64,000 nt of DNA from Variovorax brevis. Its GTDB lineage: Bacteria; Pseudomonadota; Gammaproteobacteria; Burkholderiales; Burkholderiaceae_C. Every line of letters starts with the position of its first letter. Positions within the stretch are counted from its first letter, which is position 1. This document shows positions 18,021-26,400 of this stretch, piece by piece. The translations under genes and the position numbers were made by a program. The stretch spans positions 1,016,303 through 1,080,302 of the forward strand of contig NZ_JASZYG010000001.1 in the NCBI RefSeq assembly GCF_030317105.1. The letters are read 5' to 3'. The notes beneath the pieces are model-generated. The model was not told the origin of the DNA. It searched no databases and saw only the letters and a program-made list of their open reading frames with translations.

Positions 18021-19508
18021 TTACTCGATGGCCTTGCCCATGTCCTCGACCACCTTCTTGGCATCGCCGAAGACCATCATGGTTTTGTCCATGTAGAAAA
18101 GCTCGTTGTCCAGGCCAGCATAGCCTGCTGCCATCGAGCGCTTGTTCACGATCACTGTCTTGGCCTTGTAGGCTTCCAGGATCGGCATGCCGTAGATCGG
18201 CGTGCCCTTTTGCAACGCGGCAGGGTTCACCACGTCGTTGGCGCCCAGGATGATGGCCACGTCGGCCTGTCCGAACTCGCCGTTGATGTCTTCCATTTCG
18301 AACACCTGGTCGTAGGGCACTTCGGCCTCTGCGAGCAGCACGTTCATGTGGCCCGGCATGCGGCCTGCCACCGGGTGGATGGCGTACTTGACCGTCACGC
18401 CGTGCTCGGTGAGCTTTGCTGCCAGTTCCTTCACGGCGTGCTGCGCGCGCGCCACCGCGAGGCCGTAGCCCGGCACGATGATCACGGTCTCGGCGTTGCT
18501 CAGCACGAAGGCCGCGTCGTCGGCGCTGCCGCTCTTCACGGGACGCTGCTCCTTGGCCGCGCCGCCGGCCGTGGCCGCCTCGCCGCCGAAGCCGCCCAGG
18601 ATCACGTTGAAGAACGAGCGGTTCATCGCCTTGCACATGATGTAGCTCAGGATCGCACCGGAGGAGCCCACCAGCGAACCCGCGACGATCAGCATCGCAT
18701 TGTTCAGGCTGAAGCCGATGCCCGCGGCCGCCCAGCCCGAGTAGCTGTTGAGCATGGACACCACCACCGGCATGTCGGCGCCGCCGATCGGGATGATGAT
18801 GAGCACGCCCATCACGAAGCTCAGCACCACCATCAGCAGGAATGCGTACCAGCTTTCGGTGAACACGAACACCAGGCCCAGGCCGATCGTGACCAGCCCC
18901 AGGATCAGGTTCAGCATGTGCTGTCCCTTGAACTGCACCGGCGCGCCCTGGAACAGGCGGAACTTGTACTTGCCCGAGAGCTTGCCGAAGGCAATGACCG
19001 AGCCGCTGAAGGTGATCGCGCCGATGGCGGCGCCCAGGAACAGCTCCAGCCGGTTGCCCGCCGGAATGCCATAGCGCAGGAAGCCATCGACGATGAAGGC
19101 GCCTTCAGGCGTGTTGACGCCGACAGCCGCAGCAACTGGCGCCTGCGTGATGCCAAAGGCCCACGGCTCGACGACAGCCGCCACGGCAATGAACACGGCC
19201 GCCAAGCCGATCATGCTGTGGAAGAAGGCCACCAACTCGGGCATCTGCGTCATCTCGACGGTCTTGGCGCGATACGCGCCGTAGCCGCCACCGACCACCA
19301 GGCCCAGCAGCACCCAGGCCATGCCGATGGCCTTGCCGCCCGAGAGTTGAACGATGAGCGCCGCGGTCGTCAGGATGGCGATGGCCATGCCGACCATGCC
19401 GAAGATGTTGCCGCGGATGGACGTCGTGGGATGCGACAGGCCCTTCAGGGCCTGGATGAAGCAGATGCTGGCAATGAGGTACAGCAGCGTGACGACATTC
19501 ATGCTCAT
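18021..19508 (-). CDS. pntB: NAD(P) transhydrogenase subunit beta
   Basis: A 495-residue subunit of the proton-translocating nicotinamide nucleotide transhydrogenase, which uses the proton gradient to reduce NADP+ with NADH. The N-terminal 300 residues form eight to nine membrane helices, and the C-terminal 180 residues are the NADP-binding domain III with VIIVPGYGLAVARAQHAV, HPVAGRMPGHMNVLLAEA, VAIILGANDVVNPAA and KRSMAAGYAGLDN. It starts with ATG inside the end of pntAb (4-base overlap). The three-gene split (Aa, Ab, B) is usual in this bacterial group. Confidence 0.96.
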   Translation of the reverse strand: MSMNVVTLLYLIASICFIQALKGLSHPTTSIRGNIFGMVGMAIAILTTAALIVQLSGGKAIGMAWVLLGLVVGGGYGAYRAKTVEMTQMPELVAFFHSMIGLAAVFIAVAAVVEPWAFGITQAPVAAAVGVNTPEGAFIVDGFLRYGIPAGNRLELFLGAAIGAITFSGSVIAFGKLSGKYKFRLFQGAPVQFKGQHMLNLILGLVTIGLGLVFVFTESWYAFLLMVVLSFVMGVLIIIPIGGADMPVVVSMLNSYSGWAAAGIGFSLNNAMLIVAGSLVGSSGAILSYIMCKAMNRSFFNVILGGFGGEAATAGGAAKEQRPVKSGSADDAAFVLSNAETVIIVPGYGLAVARAQHAVKELAAKLTEHGVTVKYAIHPVAGRMPGHMNVLLAEAEVPYDQVFEMEDINGEFGQADVAIILGANDVVNPAALQKGTPIYGMPILEAYKAKTVIVNKRSMAAGYAGLDNELFYMDKTMMVFGDAKKVVEDMGKAIE

Positions 19509-19831
19509 GCTGCGTTCCCCTTTTCAGCCGCGGGCGCCTTCTTGTCCTTCTTCTTGAACATTTCCAGCATTCGCCGCGTGACCAGGAAGCCGCCGAACAC
19601 GTTCACGGCCGCCAGCGCCACCGCCAAGACGCCCATGGTCTTGCCCAGCGTCGTTTCGGTGAGCGCAGCCGCCAGCATGGCGCCCACGATCACGATGGCC
19701 GAAATGGCGTTCGTCACCGCCATCAGCGGCGTGTGCAACGCCGGTGTGACGGTCCACACCACGTGGTAGCCCACGTAGATGGCGAGCACGAAGATGATCA
19801 GGTTGATGACTGTGTGGGAAACGGGGTCCAT
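19505..19831 (-). CDS. pntAb: NAD(P) transhydrogenase subunit alpha part 2 (membrane)
   Basis: A 108-residue membrane segment corresponding to the C-terminal domain II part of PntA. Three hydrophobic helices are seen (INLIIFVLAIYVGYHVVW, AISAIVIVGAMLAAAL, MGVLAVALAAVNVFGGFLV), followed by a Lys-rich cytoplasmic tail (MFKKKDKKAPA). WTVTPALHTPLMAVTNAIS is the family signature. AGGAGCAAGAAGCC precedes the ATG at 19831. It lies 17 bases after pntAa and overlaps pntB by 4 bases. Confidence 0.95.
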   Translation of the reverse strand: MDPVSHTVINLIIFVLAIYVGYHVVWTVTPALHTPLMAVTNAISAIVIVGAMLAAALTETTLGKTMGVLAVALAAVNVFGGFLVTRRMLEMFKKKDKKAPAAEKGNAA

Positions 19832-19848
19832 GGCTTCTTGCTCCTCGA

Positions 19849-20991
19849 TTACTTGCGGGTGACCTGGCCGTCCTGCGTCATTCGGCAGGCGGCGACGATG
19901 TCGTCGTCCAGGTCGATCTTGAGTGCGCCTTCCTTTGTGATGATCAGCTTCAGGAAGTCCAGCACGTTGCGCGCGTAGAGGGCCGATGCATCGGCCGCCA
20001 CCAATGCCGGCAGGTTGGTCTCGCCGACGATGGTCACGCCGTGCTTGACAACGGTCTTGTCGGCTTCAGACAGCGGGCAGTTGCCGCCCGTCAGTCCTCC
20101 ATTCATGTCCGGGCCCTTGCCCGCGGCGATGTCCACGATGACCGAGCCGGGCTTCATCGACTTGACCATGTCCTCGGTGATGAGGGTCGGCGCAGCGCGG
20201 CCGGGAATGAGCGCGGTGCTGATCACCACGTCGGCCAGCGCCACGCGCTTGGCAACCTCGACCTGCTGGCGCGCCAGCCAGCCCGGCGGCATCGGCCGCG
20301 CATAGCCGCCCACGCCTTCGGCCGCATCCTTCTCTTCCTGCGTGTCGTACGACACCTCGATGAACTTGCCGCCCAGCGATTCGATCTGCTCCTTGACGCT
20401 CGGGCGCACGTCGGACGCCTCGATCACCGCGCCCAGGCGTTTGGCCGTGGCGATGGCCTGCAGCCCGGCCACGCCGACGCCCAGGATGACCACGCGGGCG
20501 GCCTTCACCGTGCCGGCGGCGGTCATCAGCATCGGGAAGAAACGCTGGTACTTGTCGGCGGCCATCATCACGGCCTTGTAGCCTGCGATGTTTGCCTGGG
20601 ACGACAGCACATCCATGCTCTGGGCCCGCGTGGTGCGCGGAGCGGCTTCAAGCGCAAAGCCAGTGAGTCCAGCCGCCGCAAGGCGTTGAAGGCCCAGCGC
20701 ATCGAAGGGGTTGAGCATGCCGATGACGACCGTGCCCGGCTTCATGCGCGCGGCTTCGTTGTCATCCGGCGTTCTCACCTTGAGCACGATGTCCGCACCG
20801 AAGGCGCCTTCGACGTCCGTGATTTCTGCGCCAGCCGCCTGGTAGGCCGCATCGGTCGCGCTTGCCGCGACACCAGCGCCCGACTGCACGCGAACCGCAT
20901 GGCCCTGCGCCACGAGCTTCTTCGCCGTCTCAGGCGTCACCGCCACCCGCGTCTCGCCGGCGGTGGTTTCGACAGGTACTCCTATGCGCAT
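19849..20991 (-). CDS. pntAa: NAD(P) transhydrogenase subunit alpha part 1 (NAD-binding)
   Basis: A 380-residue soluble domain I that binds NAD(H). It opens MRIGVPVETTAGETRVAVTPETAKKL, the alanine dehydrogenase/PNT signature, and carries VVILGVGVAGLQAIATAKRLGA for NAD binding and GVTIVGETNLPA near the C-terminus. The ATG at 20991 has AGGAG 8 bases upstream. An upstream TTG at 20997 sits too close to that site. It is first in the pntAa-Ab-B operon. A minus-strand promoter TTGCAA-17-TAGGAT (about 21050 to 21022) overlaps the operator-like site at 21028-21043, so it may be co-regulated with the divergent CoA ligase. Confidence 0.95.
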   Translation of the reverse strand: MRIGVPVETTAGETRVAVTPETAKKLVAQGHAVRVQSGAGVAASATDAAYQAAGAEITDVEGAFGADIVLKVRTPDDNEAARMKPGTVVIGMLNPFDALGLQRLAAAGLTGFALEAAPRTTRAQSMDVLSSQANIAGYKAVMMAADKYQRFFPMLMTAAGTVKAARVVILGVGVAGLQAIATAKRLGAVIEASDVRPSVKEQIESLGGKFIEVSYDTQEEKDAAEGVGGYARPMPPGWLARQQVEVAKRVALADVVISTALIPGRAAPTLITEDMVKSMKPGSVIVDIAAGKGPDMNGGLTGGNCPLSEADKTVVKHGVTIVGETNLPALVAADASALYARNVLDFLKLIITKEGALKIDLDDDIVAACRMTQDGQVTRK

Positions 20992-21027
20992 CAGCAAGTC
21001 TCCTGAAAAATTGCTTGTCGCGATCCT

Positions 21028-21043
21028 ATCCTTACAGTGTTAA
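21028..21043 (-). promoter_or_regulatory. Operator-like site A (pntAa / CoA-ligase intergenic)
   Basis: Minus-strand TTAACACTGTAAGGAT differs at two positions from the identical 16-mers at 23089 and 32542. It covers the spacer of the minus-strand pntAa promoter and abuts a plus-strand TAATAT (21041-21046) that could be the -10 of the ligase gene. Confidence 0.55.
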
Positions 21044-21089
21044 TATTGCAAGCATGCCATCGACTTCCAGCGCCTTTTCGGAGACATCC

Positions 21090-23021
21090 ATGGAAACTCG
21101 CAACACTGAATCGCCGTCGCCCAACCCGGTCATTGCCACCTCGCGCCACGAGGGAGAAGGGCCGCCGGCGAACCTTCGGCACTCGGCCCTGCGCCGCAGC
21201 GCCATCGAGGTGACGAAGCACGAGGATGGAAGCCTTCGTGTGCAGTGGCCGGGCGACGCCGTCACGCTGCGCAACGGCCCGGCCGAGCACAATGCACCGA
21301 CCGACCGTGTCGTCGCCAACGTGGTCGACTGGCTACCGCTCTGGGCCAAGGTGCAACCCCTCACCGTCATGCTGTCGGAAACGGACAGCCAAGGTGGTCG
21401 CACGGAAGTCGACTATCGGCAGGCCTGGACTCGCGTCCAGGCCATCGCCCATGCACTGCTGGCACTTGGCCGCATTGGCAATCTGCCTGCGCCGGTCTTG
21501 GCACTGATCTCCGGCAACTCGTTGCATCAAGCGCTGCTCACCTTCGCCGCGCTCTACGCCGGATGGACCGTCATGCCGATCACGCCGGCCCATGCAACGC
21601 GCAGTGGTCAACCGGAGCGCCTTGCCCAACTCTTCAAGAACGTGAGTCCGGACCTTGTCTACAGCGAGTCCTTGAACGACGCGAAGGACGCACTCGATCG
21701 GCTCGACGTGCCAACGTATGCGCGCATCGACAGGCAGCAAGTCGAAGCATGGTCTGCAGCATCCCTGTCCGCAGCGCAGCACGATGCACTCGCGAATGCA
21801 CACGCGCAAGCATCCGGCGAGCACGTCGCAAAGATCATGTTCACCTCGGGATCGACCGGCGTTCCCAAGGGCGTCGTCATGACGCACGCCATGCTCGCGG
21901 CAGCGCAGGCCACCTCTGCCGCCAACCTCTCCGTTCAACCCGCGTCGCCGCAGGTCTACCTCGACTGGCTGCCGTGGCACCACGTGATGGGCGGCAACGT
22001 CGTGCTCCATCGGCTGCTTCGGTTTGGAGGAACACTGCACATCGACAACGGGCGGCCCGCGCCCGGCAAGTTCGAGGAAACGCTGCGCAACCTGCGCAGC
22101 ATCTCGCCCACCTTCTACTTCAACGTGCCGCTCGGCTACGCGATGCTCGCATCGGCGCTGGAGAAGGACGACGCGCTGGCCACCAGCTTCTTCAAGCGCC
22201 TGGAGTACATGTCTTTCGGCGGTGCTTCCTTGTCCGTGGAACTGGTGAATCGCTTGCGCGCGCTCTCGGTGCGCCACGTGGGCTACGCCCTTCCCATCAC
22301 GTCGGGCTATGGTGCGACCGAGACTTCGGGGCCTGGCCTGAGCACGACATGGGACATGGCCAGCGGCGGCGCGCTGGGCCTGCCGGCGCCGGGCATCGTC
22401 GCCAAGCTTCAACCGTTGGACGGGCGATACGAGCTGTGCCTCGCGGGCGCCAGCCTTGCGTCCCGCTATGCAGACGACGTGGCCACCAACGTCGACGCCG
22501 AGGGATTCATCCGCACCGGCGATGCCGTGACATGGGTCGACGCCGAACGACCGCTCTTGGGACTGGCGTTTGCAGGCCGCGTGTCGGAAGAGTTCAAGCT
22601 TCTGTCCGGCACCTGGGTGCAGGTCGGCACACTGCGCCAGCGCGTCGTCGAGGCACTGTCGCCGCTCGTCAGCGATGCGGTGCTGACGGGGCATGACCGT
22701 GACTATGTCGGCGCCTTGCTGTTCATGAACGAGCGTGCGTTGCGCGCGGCGTTTCCTGAGGCCTCCGGGCTCACGCGTGAAGAGCTGGTACAGCACCCTC
22801 CCCTGCTGCAGTCGCTGGCCTCGCGACTCGATCGCCTGCAAGGCGGCTCCAGCATGCGCGTGCTGCGCGCCATGCTCATGGTTGAAGACCCGGTGGCCGA
22901 AGCCTTCGAGATCACCGACAAGGGCTACATCAACCAGCGCGCGGTGCTGCAGTGCCGCGCGATGCTGGTGGAGGCGCTGCATGCCCCGACACCGGATGCG
23001 TCCGTGGTGCGCCTCGATTGA
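21090..23021 (+). CDS. Feruloyl-CoA-synthase-like AMP-binding acyl-CoA ligase (copy 1)
   Basis: A 643-residue adenylate-forming enzyme that activates a carboxylic acid to its CoA thioester with ATP. The P-loop-like core is IMFTSGSTGVPKGVVMTH, followed by LDWLPWHHVMGGN (typical of feruloyl-CoA synthase-like ligases), TSGYGATETSG, an RTGD motif (FIRTGDAVTWVD) and the C-terminal catalytic lysine in ITDKGYINQRAV. The ATG at 21090 has GGAGACATCC upstream; an earlier ATG at 21054 lacks a ribosome site. A close paralogue lies at 30507-32435. The substrate, perhaps a phenylpropanoid or other aromatic acid, is inferred from family only. Confidence 0.85.
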   Translation: METRNTESPSPNPVIATSRHEGEGPPANLRHSALRRSAIEVTKHEDGSLRVQWPGDAVTLRNGPAEHNAPTDRVVANVVDWLPLWAKVQPLTVMLSETDSQGGRTEVDYRQAWTRVQAIAHALLALGRIGNLPAPVLALISGNSLHQALLTFAALYAGWTVMPITPAHATRSGQPERLAQLFKNVSPDLVYSESLNDAKDALDRLDVPTYARIDRQQVEAWSAASLSAAQHDALANAHAQASGEHVAKIMFTSGSTGVPKGVVMTHAMLAAAQATSAANLSVQPASPQVYLDWLPWHHVMGGNVVLHRLLRFGGTLHIDNGRPAPGKFEETLRNLRSISPTFYFNVPLGYAMLASALEKDDALATSFFKRLEYMSFGGASLSVELVNRLRALSVRHVGYALPITSGYGATETSGPGLSTTWDMASGGALGLPAPGIVAKLQPLDGRYELCLAGASLASRYADDVATNVDAEGFIRTGDAVTWVDAERPLLGLAFAGRVSEEFKLLSGTWVQVGTLRQRVVEALSPLVSDAVLTGHDRDYVGALLFMNERALRAAFPEASGLTREELVQHPPLLQSLASRLDRLQGGSSMRVLRAMLMVEDPVAEAFEITDKGYINQRAVLQCRAMLVEALHAPTPDASVVRLD

Positions 23022-23088
23022 ACTGAGTCCCCAAGCCGCAAGCACGCAGAAATTTTTCGCGTCCCGATCGAATAGTTTTGCCTCCATC

Positions 23089-23104
23089 TTGACACTGTTA
23101 GGAT
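23089..23104 (+). promoter_or_regulatory. Operator-like site B with overlapping promoter
   Basis: TTGACACTGTTAGGAT contains the -35 TTGACA (23089-23094). Seventeen bases later TACGAT (23112-23117) fits a -10. It drives the MaoC-NmrA-SDR operon and is identical to site E at 32542. Confidence 0.65.
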
Positions 23105-23147
23105 TGGCATCTACGATTCCCCCATCGAACATTCAAGAGGCATCCCG

Positions 23148-23603
23148 ATGAACACAGAGAACCGCTATCTGGAAGACCTTGCCCTCGGCGAACGCTGGGT
23201 CAGCGAGGCGGTCACCTTGACCGAGGACGACATCACCCGCTTCGGCCGCGACTACGATCCGCAACCGATGCACACCGACCGCGAGAGCGCGGCGCGTGGT
23301 CCCTTCGGCGGCATCATCGCCAGCGGCTGGCATCTCACCGCCCTGGTCATGCGCCTGAGCGTGACGTCTCGCAGCTTCGGCGGCACGCCGATCATTGGTG
23401 CGGGCGCCGATGAGTTGCGCTGGCTGCAGCCGGTGCGACCCGATGACACGCTGACGCTGGACCGCGTCATCGAACAGATCGACCCGCCTGCCCGCCCCGG
23501 CGGCCGCGGCACGGTGCGCACGCGCATGACGCTGCGCAACCAGCGCGACGAAAAGGTCATGACGATGGTCGCGATCGGGAAGATTCCCGTGCGCCCGTCC
23601 TGA
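23148..23603 (+). CDS. MaoC-family (R)-specific enoyl-CoA hydratase
   Basis: A 151-residue hot-dog-fold protein that adds water to enoyl-CoA. The MaoC hydratase motif is DDITRFGRDYDPQPMHTDRESAARGPFGG, with the catalytic Asp and His in the DPQPMH part, then IIASGWHLTALVMRL. It is the first gene of an operon (MaoC, NmrA-like, SDR) with an operator-overlapped promoter 44 bases upstream. AGAGG before the ATG at 23148 is the likely ribosome site. In this cluster it would hydrate an unsaturated acyl-CoA produced by the acyl-CoA dehydrogenase. Confidence 0.88.
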   Translation: MNTENRYLEDLALGERWVSEAVTLTEDDITRFGRDYDPQPMHTDRESAARGPFGGIIASGWHLTALVMRLSVTSRSFGGTPIIGAGADELRWLQPVRPDDTLTLDRVIEQIDPPARPGGRGTVRTRMTLRNQRDEKVMTMVAIGKIPVRPS

Positions 23604-23632
23604 GCGGCACAACGCATTTCGTGGAAAACGCC

Positions 23633-24544
23633 ATGCCACCCACATCACCCATCCTCGTCACCGGCGCCGCAGGCAAGGTCGGCGCCATCGGTCCGACCGT
23701 GACGGACCTGCTGCTGCGCGACGGCTTCAAGGTGCGTGCCCTCGTGCGCCGCGAAGACGAACGCGCCGACGCGCTGCGCACCCTGGGTGCCGAAGTCGTC
23801 GTCGGCGACATGACCAAGCTCGACGACATGCACCGCGCCATCGCCGGCTGCCGCCGCGTGTACTTCGCGATGTCGGTGGCCGCAGGCTACCTCGAGGCCA
23901 CGACCAACGCCGCCGCCGTGGCCCGCCACCACGGTGTCGATGCCTTCGTCAACATGTCGCAGATGACGGTCTCGCAGATGAGCATCACCGAGACCTCGCC
24001 CAGCCCGCAGCACAAGCAGCACTGGCTGGCCGAGCAGGTGTTGAACTGGAGCGGCCTGCCGGTGGTCCACGTGCGCGCCACGGCTTTCATGGACGTGTTC
24101 TTTCATCGCTTCGCCGTGCGTGGCATTTGCGAGCATGGCGAACTGCGCCTTCCCTTCGCCAATGGAAAGACATCGCCCATCGCGGCCTTCGACGTCGCGC
24201 GAGTGGTCGCGGCCGTGCTGTCAGACCCGGCGACGCATCTCGGCCACGTCTACGAACTCACCGGCCCGCAGTGCGAGGACATGCATGGCATCGCGGCGCA
24301 GTATTCGCGTGCTTTGGAACGCGACATCCGCTACGTGAACGTGCCGCGCGAGCCCTGGGAAGCGGAGCTGTTCGCCACCGCCAGCTCGCCCCATCTCGCG
24401 CAGCACCTGTCCGCCATGGCCTTGCTGCATCGCGAGAACCGCTATGACCGCCTGACCGCTGACGTGGAGCGCCTCACCGGAACGCCGCCAATGTCGGTGG
24501 AAGACTTCGTGCGGCGCAACGCCAAGGCCTACCTGCCCTCCTAA
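23633..24544 (+). CDS. NmrA-like NAD(P)-binding protein (copy 1)
   Basis: A 303-residue atypical short-chain dehydrogenase of the NmrA/TMR type. The Rossmann motif is PILVTGAAGKVGAIG, then VRALVRREDERADAL and the HxG-rich HGVDAFVNMSQMTV strand. It lacks the classical SDR YxxxK catalytic pair, so it may be a reductase with a different active site or a redox-sensing binding protein. It is clearly paralogous to the protein at 34826-35755, with long shared stretches such as RALVRREDERADALR and QMSITE. The ATG at 23633 is preferred over a GTG at 23621. It lies 29 bases after the MaoC gene. Confidence 0.82.
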   Translation: MPPTSPILVTGAAGKVGAIGPTVTDLLLRDGFKVRALVRREDERADALRTLGAEVVVGDMTKLDDMHRAIAGCRRVYFAMSVAAGYLEATTNAAAVARHHGVDAFVNMSQMTVSQMSITETSPSPQHKQHWLAEQVLNWSGLPVVHVRATAFMDVFFHRFAVRGICEHGELRLPFANGKTSPIAAFDVARVVAAVLSDPATHLGHVYELTGPQCEDMHGIAAQYSRALERDIRYVNVPREPWEAELFATASSPHLAQHLSAMALLHRENRYDRLTADVERLTGTPPMSVEDFVRRNAKAYLPS

Positions 24545-24581
24545 CCCCTCCCCCTCCCACACTCACTACGGAAAGCACCTC

Positions 24582-25490
24582 ATGTTCAAGAATGACCTCC
24601 TCAAAGGAAAACGAATCCTGGTCACCGGCGGCGGCACGGGCCTGGGCCGCGAAATGGCCTCCCGCTTCGCCGAACTGGGCGCCGACCTGTACCTGTGCGG
24701 CCGCCGCCAGGAAGTCGTGGACGCCACTGCGCGCGAGATCGCCGAACGTTATGGCGTGAAGGTCAAGGCGCATGCCCTGGACATCCGCAACCCGGAAGCG
24801 GTGGACAGCTACATCGAGTCCATCTGGCAGGACGGTGGCCCCATCGACGCACTGCTCAACAACGCGGCCGGAAACTTCATCAGCCGCACGGAAGACTTGT
24901 CGCACCGCGGCTTCGATGCGGTCGCCAACATCGTGATGCACGGCACCTTCTACGTCACGCACAGCGTCGGTCGCCGCTGGGTGTCGGATGCGCGCCAGAC
25001 GCTCGAGCGCGGCGAGGCGCCGCCCACGCGCAGCGTCATCTCGATCCTGGTGACGTGGGTCTTCAATGGCGGCCCTTACGTCGTGCCCTCGGCCATGGCC
25101 AAGTCGGCCATCGCCAACATGACCAAGTCGCTGTCGGCCGAATGGGGACGCTACGGCATTCGCCTCAACGCGATCGCCCCCGGCGAATTCCCCACCGAAG
25201 GCATGAACGCGCGACTCTCGCCCGGCCAGAAGACCATCGGACGCGAAGCGCTCAACCCCATGGGACGCGTGGGCCGCATGGAAGAGCTGCAGAACCTCTC
25301 CACATTCCTGGTGGCCGACGGCGTGGACTGGATGACGGGCCAGATCCTCACGATCGACGGCGGCAACGCCATTGCGACCGGCGGCAACTTCTACGCCTAT
25401 CGCTCCTACGACGACGGCGACTGGGCCCGCATCCGCGACAACATCCGCAGCCAGGACCAGAAGGACAAGCAGGTGCGTCGCGTGGCTTGA
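24582..25490 (+). CDS. 2,4-dienoyl-CoA-reductase-like short-chain dehydrogenase
   Basis: A 302-residue SDR. The cofactor motif is LVTGGGTGLGREMA, followed by LLNNAAGNFISRTEDLS, which strongly resembles DECR1-type 2,4-dienoyl-CoA reductases. At the usual YxxxK position it reads VVPSAMAKSAI, that is SxxxK, again as in that subfamily (VPSASAK). The C-terminal ILTIDGGNAIATGG is also standard. It would reduce conjugated dienoyl-CoA with NADPH in beta-oxidation of unsaturated chains. It is the last gene of the MaoC-NmrA-SDR operon. NADPH supply makes the nearby transhydrogenase suggestive. Confidence 0.82.
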   Translation: MFKNDLLKGKRILVTGGGTGLGREMASRFAELGADLYLCGRRQEVVDATAREIAERYGVKVKAHALDIRNPEAVDSYIESIWQDGGPIDALLNNAAGNFISRTEDLSHRGFDAVANIVMHGTFYVTHSVGRRWVSDARQTLERGEAPPTRSVISILVTWVFNGGPYVVPSAMAKSAIANMTKSLSAEWGRYGIRLNAIAPGEFPTEGMNARLSPGQKTIGREALNPMGRVGRMEELQNLSTFLVADGVDWMTGQILTIDGGNAIATGGNFYAYRSYDDGDWARIRDNIRSQDQKDKQVRRVA

Positions 25491-25528
25491 GCCTTCATGC
25501 CAGGCCTGCTGTCGCGGGCCTGGCACTG

Positions 25529-26296
25529 CTAGAGGTCGTAGAGGCCGCGTATGCCCGCGAACACCAGGTCGAGCGTCTGGTTGGTCAGTTGCTCCCGGCT
25601 GACCTTGGGGGCGCCGAAGGGATTGATGCGGTTCTCGATGATCAGCGTCGCAACGCCGTGCATGCACATCCACGCAATGCGTGCCACGTCATGCGCCTTG
25701 GCCTCGTCGGCCTTGCCCTGCGCGGCCAGGTAGTCGCCGGCGGCACGCGCCACCATCTGGTAGGACTGGCTGGCGGCTTCATTGAGTTCCGCGTGCGTTT
25801 CGGGCGAGCGGAACTGCGGCGCAAACATCAGGTGGAACAGCGTGGGATGCAGCGTCGCGAAAGCCACATAGGCCGACAGCAGCGTGCGCAGTCGCTGTTC
25901 GGGCGACATGGTCGGGCGCAGCCGCGCAAATCGGAACTCCGTCAGGTCGCGAAAGCCGCTGGCCGCGATGGCTGCAAGCAAACCCTCCTTGTTGCCGAAG
26001 TGATGCTTGGGCGCCACCTGCGACACGCCCACCTCGCTGGCAATGCGACGCAGGCTCAGTTCGGCCAGCCCCACTTCGCTGAGCTGGGCCTTTCCGCAAC
26101 GCACCAGGTCTTCACGCAGGTTGCCGTGGTGGTAGGGGCGCGGCGCCGGTTCATCGTCGGCCCCGGCGCCGACCTTCACGGAGCGGGCAGCGCGCTTCGC
26201 CGCGACAGGCAGGGCCGCGGCCGCCTTCTTCCTCGGCGCACGCGGCGCACCCGTGGCTGCGACGGCAGCCTTCCTTCGTGTCTTCTCTGGTTCCAT
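25529..26296 (-). CDS. TetR-family regulator with histone-H1-like N-terminal tail
   Basis: A 255-residue repressor-type regulator. Residues about 57-115 form the helix-turn-helix (LSLRRIASEVGVSQVAPKHHFGNKEGLLAAI). The C-terminal ligand domain begins near FRFARLRPTMSPEQRLRTLL and contains LHPTLFHLMFAPQFRSPE, typical of the TetR_C_33/WHG-like class. Residues 1-55 are an unusual Ala/Lys/Arg/Pro-rich extension. It is divergent from the acyl-CoA dehydrogenase operon, and site C lies between them, so autoregulation is likely. An acyl-CoA is the likely inducer by analogy with other regulators in such clusters; this is inference. Confidence 0.88.
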   Translation of the reverse strand: MEPEKTRRKAAVAATGAPRAPRKKAAAALPVAAKRAARSVKVGAGADDEPAPRPYHHGNLREDLVRCGKAQLSEVGLAELSLRRIASEVGVSQVAPKHHFGNKEGLLAAIAASGFRDLTEFRFARLRPTMSPEQRLRTLLSAYVAFATLHPTLFHLMFAPQFRSPETHAELNEAASQSYQMVARAAGDYLAAQGKADEAKAHDVARIAWMCMHGVATLIIENRINPFGAPKVSREQLTNQTLDLVFAGIRGLYDL

Positions 26297-26348
26297 GGCC
26301 GAAATCTTAACACTCGATCTCCGGTTTCGGAACACGCTCTTGACTCAT

Positions 26349-26364
26349 TTCTTAACATCGTTAA
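26349..26364 (-). promoter_or_regulatory. Operator-like site C (TetR / acyl-CoA dehydrogenase intergenic)
   Basis: Contains the perfect inverted repeat TTAAC-ATC-GTTAA. On the plus strand TTGACT (26340-26345), a 16-base spacer and TAATAT (26362-26367) make a promoter for the dehydrogenase operon that the repeat covers. A half-site-like CTTAACACTCGAT lies at 26306, close to the tetR start. Confidence 0.6.
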
Positions 26365-26400
26365 TATCAAGATCCGAACACCATCCGAGGAAAGACAAGC

